Source of the DNA: an archaeon | Lineage (GTDB): Archaea > Halobacteriota > Syntropharchaeia > Alkanophagales > Methanospirareceae | NCBI GenBank assembly: GCA_030019325.1 | Contig: JASEFB010000053.1 | Coordinates: forward strand, 1-13,819 | Reading direction: 5' to 3' | Length of the DNA: 13,819 nucleotides | In this document: one piece after another, positions 13,404 to 13,819 of the stretch | How the letters are laid out: the number at the start of each line of letters is the position of its first letter | How positions within the stretch are numbered: position 1 is the first letter of the stretch | The notes under the pieces: model-generated | What the model was told of the DNA's origin: nothing | The model's input: the letters and a program-made list of their open reading frames with translations, nothing else | Database searches by the model: none | Made by a program: the position numbers and the translations under genes

Positions 13404-13416
13404 AGCTTTTATATAG
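13401..13416 (+). promoter_or_regulatory. Transposase promoter (BRE/TATA)
   Basis: AAAAGCTTTTATATAG (13401-13416) is a strong archaeal BRE plus TATA box. Transcription about 25 nt downstream would start close to 13436-13441, on top of the GTG at 13439, suggesting a leaderless transposase mRNA and supporting that start over upstream in-frame codons. Confidence 0.6.
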
Positions 13417-13438
13417 CTACAGACTAACAACGTTTATT

Positions 13439-13789
13439 GTGCATTTCGTCAAGAAGAAGGTTAAAGGCATGACCTATCTCTCGATAGGCGAAACAAAGTG
13501 GGTGAACGGGAGGGCGAAAACCACTATATTGAAGTATCTTGGCTCTGCGGAGAAAGTATATCGGATATTTCTTGGACTGGATAAAGGAGAAACCGAGTCC
13601 CACCACAGATATTATTTTGCCGCGCCACTTGCGCTGCATCAGATAGCGCTGGAGATAGGGTTGGTCGAAGCGGTCAATCGCCACACGAAGAAAAGGGAAC
13701 AGGGCATCTCTGTCGGAGAATATCTTCTCCTTATTACCTTGAACAGGGCGTTGGACCCGAGAAGCAAGAGGGGAATAAGGAAATGGTAG
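13439..13789 (+). CDS. IS1634-like transposase, N-terminal part, ends at an in-frame TAG
   Basis: The protein begins (M)HFVKKKVKGMTYLSIGETKWVNGRAKT, then TILKYLGSAEKV, and later YYFAAPLALHQIALEIGLVEAVN and LNRALDPRSKRGIRKW. This is the N-terminal region of IS1634-type DDE transposases, which begin F-V-K-K-K-x-x-G-x-T-Y-L-x-L and are usually above 500 residues; only about 116 are present before TAG 13787-13789. In the family an aromatic residue often follows the W, and the same frame continues SQRKTVSRSC to the window end, so the TAG may be a nonsense mutation. GTG 13439 is preferred over the upstream ATG at 13370 because of family alignment and promoter position. The catalytic DDE domain lies beyond the window. 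Confidence 0.75.
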   Translation: MHFVKKKVKGMTYLSIGETKWVNGRAKTTILKYLGSAEKVYRIFLGLDKGETESHHRYYFAAPLALHQIALEIGLVEAVNRHTKKREQGISVGEYLLLITLNRALDPRSKRGIRKW

Positions 13790-13819
13790 TCACAAAGGAA
13801 GACGGTATCCCGCTCATGC

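Overview
The window looks like a chromosomal segment of a euryarchaeon that makes tetrahydromethanopterin, that is, a methanogen or an anaerobic methane/alkane oxidiser of the ANME-1/Syntrophoarchaeum kind. The evidence is an archaeosine tRNA-guanine transglycosylase (tgtA), the remains of an archaeal-type dihydroneopterin aldolase (mptD), an archaeosortase with a PEF-CTERM-like substrate, archaeal Shine-Dalgarno sites (GGAGGTGAT) and archaeal BRE/TATA promoters. The exact lineage is an inference.

Layout. 20-588: a CRISPR array of six good and two decayed repeats, no cas genes, leader side to the left and outside the window. 754-2662 (+): tgtA overlapping mptD; mptD is split by a 44-bp double-hairpin insertion flanked by TTAA. 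2685-4355 (-): an exported protein, a 35-residue ORF, a retropepsin-like aspartic protease and a lamin-tail-domain surface protein with a C-terminal sorting signal. 4527-5583 (+): an archaeosortase gene with an in-frame amber codon, followed by a frameshifted EpsI-like remnant. 5534-6088 (-): a YdjM/DUF457-type membrane protein. 6247-10100 (+): a COG3199 NAD-kinase/DAGK-fold protein translationally coupled to a type II P-type cation ATPase.

10208-13199 (+) is the most intriguing part. A winged-helix regulator precedes a 107-residue membrane protein; a paralogue of exactly the same length lies 1.2 kb downstream. Each paralogue is followed by the same 70-nt non-coding block (64 of 70 positions identical by eye, no gaps), containing three ATTTGGG(T) repeats exactly 11 bp apart just before a candidate promoter. 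One block leads into an exported protein with a duplicated coiled segment and an acidic Ca-binding-like loop. The other leads into a 37-residue ORF and a MacB/LolD-type ABC ATPase whose start codon lies in one arm of a perfect 12-bp inverted repeat. This looks like a small regulon centred on the cell envelope, not obviously described. The next gene after the ATPase survives only as a signal peptide, and the window ends in the 5' part of an IS1634-like transposase gene.

Recurring theme: several genes are broken in different ways (small palindromic insertion, nonsense codon, frameshift, truncation beside an IS). TAG is the ordinary stop of several intact-looking genes, which argues against reading the internal TAG codons as pyrrolysine.
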